A stretch of DNA of 64,000 nucleotides from Parasedimentitalea huanghaiensis (GTDB lineage: Bacteria > Pseudomonadota > Alphaproteobacteria > Rhodobacterales > Rhodobacteraceae). The translations under genes were made by a program, and so were the position numbers. Below the pieces are notes generated by a model that was not told where the DNA came from, did no database searches, and was given only the letters and a program-made list of their open reading frames with translations. Shown in pieces: positions 62,167 to 64,000 of the stretch. Position 1 is the stretch's first letter. Every line of letters begins with the position of its first letter. The stretch is from positions 682,001-746,000 of the forward strand of contig NZ_WQLV01000001.1 of the NCBI RefSeq assembly GCF_009753675.1, in the 5' to 3' direction.

Positions 62167-62706
62167 CTAGTTTTGACGTGCTCTTTCCAGCGCCGGGCGC
62201 AGTGTTTTCTCTATCACCCGTTCGGTTAGCGGTCCCGCATGGCGTAACAGAATCTTACCATTGCCATCGATCACATAGGTTTCCGGGACACCGTAGACCC
62301 CCCAGTCCAACGCCATACGGCCTTTTTCGTCCCGGCCAATAGCGGTGTAGGGATCTCCCAGCTCATCCAGAAACGATGCCGCATTACCTTGCTGATCTTT
62401 GTAGTTGATCCCGTAGATGTCGATGCCTTCGTCTTGCAGCGCTTGCAGGTTCGGATGTTCAATCCGGCACGGGGCACACCAGCTGGCCCAATAGTTGACG
62501 ATTTTGACCTTACCGTCGCGCAGTGTGGCATCGTCAAACACGGTCTTGCCGACGAACTCTGTCAGCACCACCGGTGGTGCCAACTGGCCAATACGCGCAG
62601 ACGGCAGGCTTTCAGGATCTTCGCGGAACATACCAACCACCGCCAAGCCAATAAATCCGGCAAACACCACAACTGGCACAGCCATCATCGGAGAGATTTT
62701 AGCCAT
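62167..62706 (-). CDS. ccmG: Cytochrome c biogenesis thiol:disulfide protein CcmG/DsbE
   Basis: The 179-residue protein has one N-terminal membrane anchor (about residues 7-26) and a periplasmic thioredoxin domain with W-C-A-P-C near residue 76 and V-P-E-T-Y-V-I-D near 145. It reduces the heme-binding cysteines of apocytochrome c. Its start overlaps the ccmD stop by eight bases. Confidence 0.95.
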   Translation of the reverse strand: MAKISPMMAVPVVVFAGFIGLAVVGMFREDPESLPSARIGQLAPPVVLTEFVGKTVFDDATLRDGKVKIVNYWASWCAPCRIEHPNLQALQDEGIDIYGINYKDQQGNAASFLDELGDPYTAIGRDEKGRMALDWGVYGVPETYVIDGNGKILLRHAGPLTERVIEKTLRPALERARQN

Positions 62707-62857
62707 TGCCCATTACCCGCTTTTCCACTTTGTCCATTTCGGCACGCACACGGCGGCCACGTACCACGCTGATCACAACCAACAACACCAGTAGCGCGAT
62801 CGACGCCACATAGGCAGACAGTACTGTTTCAGCGTATTTCCCCAGATCCGGCATCAT
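62699..62857 (-). CDS. ccmD: Heme exporter protein CcmD
   Basis: A 52-residue protein with a single transmembrane helix (about residues 13-32), preceded by D-L-G-K-Y-A and followed by a basic segment R-G-R-R-V-R-A-E, as in CcmD. It starts at ATG 62857 overlapping the ccmC stop (ATGA), and its stop overlaps the ccmG start. It assists release of heme-loaded CcmE from CcmC. Confidence 0.92.
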   Translation of the reverse strand: MMPDLGKYAETVLSAYVASIALLVLLVVISVVRGRRVRAEMDKVEKRVMGNG

Positions 62858-63606
62858 GCTTCAACCCTTTCCCGAGCCATCAGTGCCTTGATCCGTCGAG
62901 CGCGAATTTCGGTCCCTGTGCGATAAAAAACCAGTGCTACAAACAGCAGCACGAACCCAACAATGCAAAGCATCAAAGGGTAGAAAAAGATGTTGCTGAC
63001 CTTTTCTTCCGTATCCGTTCCAATCACCGCTTCGGCGCGCATGATGGATGCGCCCTGGTGTAACCCTTGGTTCCAGAAGTTCACAGCATAGCGGCTCAAC
63101 AACGCGAACACGCTGCCCACCAGACACAGGAACGAGGTTAGGTCCGCAGCGGTATCAGGGTCTTCTATGGCTTCCCACAAAGCGATGTAGCCAAGGTAGA
63201 ATAGGAACAGGATTAAAAACGAGGTCAGTCTCGGGTCCCAAACCCACCACGTGCCCCACATCGGCTGCCCCCAGATGGCTCCCGTCGCAAGGGCGATCAG
63301 CGTCATGATCATACCAATTGGTGCTGCGGCACGGGCTGCTAAGGCGCTGACATGGTGACGACGCACCAACCAAACCAAGGAGGTCGCTAACATCATCACC
63401 CAGATATTGATCGCCAGCATGGCCGACGGCACATGCAGGTAGATGATTTTTACGGTTGATCCCTGACGATAGTCGTCACCGGTGAAAAAGAAGCCCCAGA
63501 CCAGACCGACGCCGATGCTAATGGCTGCAGCAGCCCATAGGACTGGCAGCACCCGTTCGGTGGTGGTGATGAACTTTTTTGGATTGGCGTATTCCCAGAT
63601 CGACAT
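62854..63606 (-). CDS. ccmC: Heme exporter protein CcmC
   Basis: The 250-residue protein has six hydrophobic helices and the tryptophan-rich heme-handling motif W-G-T-W-W-V-W-D-P-R near residue 120. It moves heme to CcmE in cytochrome c maturation. It lies between ccmB and ccmD on the minus strand, in the order usual for alphaproteobacteria. Confidence 0.96.
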   Translation of the reverse strand: MSIWEYANPKKFITTTERVLPVLWAAAAISIGVGLVWGFFFTGDDYRQGSTVKIIYLHVPSAMLAINIWVMMLATSLVWLVRRHHVSALAARAAAPIGMIMTLIALATGAIWGQPMWGTWWVWDPRLTSFLILFLFYLGYIALWEAIEDPDTAADLTSFLCLVGSVFALLSRYAVNFWNQGLHQGASIMRAEAVIGTDTEEKVSNIFFYPLMLCIVGFVLLFVALVFYRTGTEIRARRIKALMARERVEA

Positions 63607-63653
63607 ATTGGGTCCCTAGCTGTTCCTTGTGGGTTTCTCAAATCACGAATTCT

Positions 63654-64000
63654 CTAGCGCAGGTTTATGCGCAACACGGCGGCGCTGGCAAAAGGCAGCA
63701 GCGCGATGGATGCCGCCGATATTCCTGCGAGCATCAATAGCGGGGTCTGGATCTCCATGCCAACAGCGCCGCGCCGCGCCACCTCGGCACCAAAGATCAG
63801 CGTTGGCAAATACAGCGGCATCACCAGCAACGACATCAACAACCCCCCGCGTTTTAGTCCAACGGTCAGCGCAGCTCCAAAAGTACCAATCACCGACAGG
63901 GCTGGAGTGCCCAACAACAGCGAGATCACCACCCATTTGAACCCACTCACCGGCAGATTCAGTAACACGCCCAAGACCGGTGCAGCCAGCACCAGCGGCA
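63654..64000 (-). CDS. ccmB: Heme exporter protein CcmB (partial, 5' end outside window)
   Basis: The visible C-terminal 115 or so residues are highly hydrophobic with at least three membrane helices, including L-L-L-G-T-P-A-L-S-V-I-G and P-L-Y-L-P-T-L-I-F-G-A, typical of CcmB. It is the membrane subunit paired with the CcmA ATPase. The frame continues past base 64000, so the start and upstream ccmA are not seen. Confidence 0.93.
   Translation of the reverse strand, partial: PLVLAAPVLGVLLNLPVSGFKWVVISLLLGTPALSVIGTFGAALTVGLKRGGLLMSLLVMPLYLPTLIFGAEVARRGAVGMEIQTPLLMLAGISAASIALLPFASAAVLRINLR

Overview
The window is from a marine alphaproteobacterium of the Roseobacter group (Rhodobacteraceae). 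This is inferred from the host genes: a near-textbook DddP-type DMSP lyase, the ccmB-ccmC-ccmD-ccmG heme-export/cytochrome c maturation cluster, glnB-glnA, purB, acnA, Hint-domain proteins and a stand-alone fliG, all typical of roseobacters. About 35.5 kb on the left is a siphovirus-type prophage. The remaining 28.5 kb is ordinary chromosome.

Prophage (1 to about 35,527). A tyrosine integrase sits 94 bp from the 3' end of a tRNA-Leu(UAG) gene, the presumed attachment site. No second copy of the tRNA 3' end was seen at the left, so the other prophage end probably lies beyond base 1. The late genes run leftward: minor tail Z-like protein, terminase small and large subunits, gpW-like joiner, portal, a protease-scaffold-capsid fusion, capsid cement protein, head-tail joining proteins, tail tube, tail chaperone with an apparent -1 frameshift, tape measure, three tip-assembly proteins including an NlpC/P60 peptidase, a J-like tip protein, fibre proteins, and a lysis cassette (HP1-like holin, membrane-anchored GH24 lysozyme, nested Rz/Rz1 spanins).

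The early and regulatory genes lie at 27-35.5 kb. They comprise a Cro-like/CI-like pair over three 15-bp operators, a leftward replication-type operon, and a rightward int/xis operon whose promoter carries two more copies of the same operator. Cargo inside the prophage includes a SigZ-like sigma factor paired with a glutathione transferase, a periplasmic ClpP-like protein, a secreted small protein, and a three-gene operon at the far left with a HEPN-like protein and a membrane protein (a candidate defence or exclusion module).

Chromosome (35.5-64 kb). Nitrogen control (glnB-glnA), NAD(P)H-hydrate repair (nnr), an Hsp70-like chaperone (YegD type), a lytic transglycosylase, a DUF3445 protein, dddP, a Nudix hydrolase, a Hint protein coupled to an APH-fold kinase-like gene, an alpha/beta hydrolase-OsmC fusion, envelope proteins, purB, two small secreted proteins sharing a cysteine hairpin, fliG, an LpxL-type acyltransferase, a DUF1223 protein, acnA, small monooxygenase- and dioxygenase-like proteins, a divergent NodB-type deacetylase, and the ccm cluster, which runs off the right edge within ccmB.

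All calls rest on reading the sequence and remembered family features. No database search was run.
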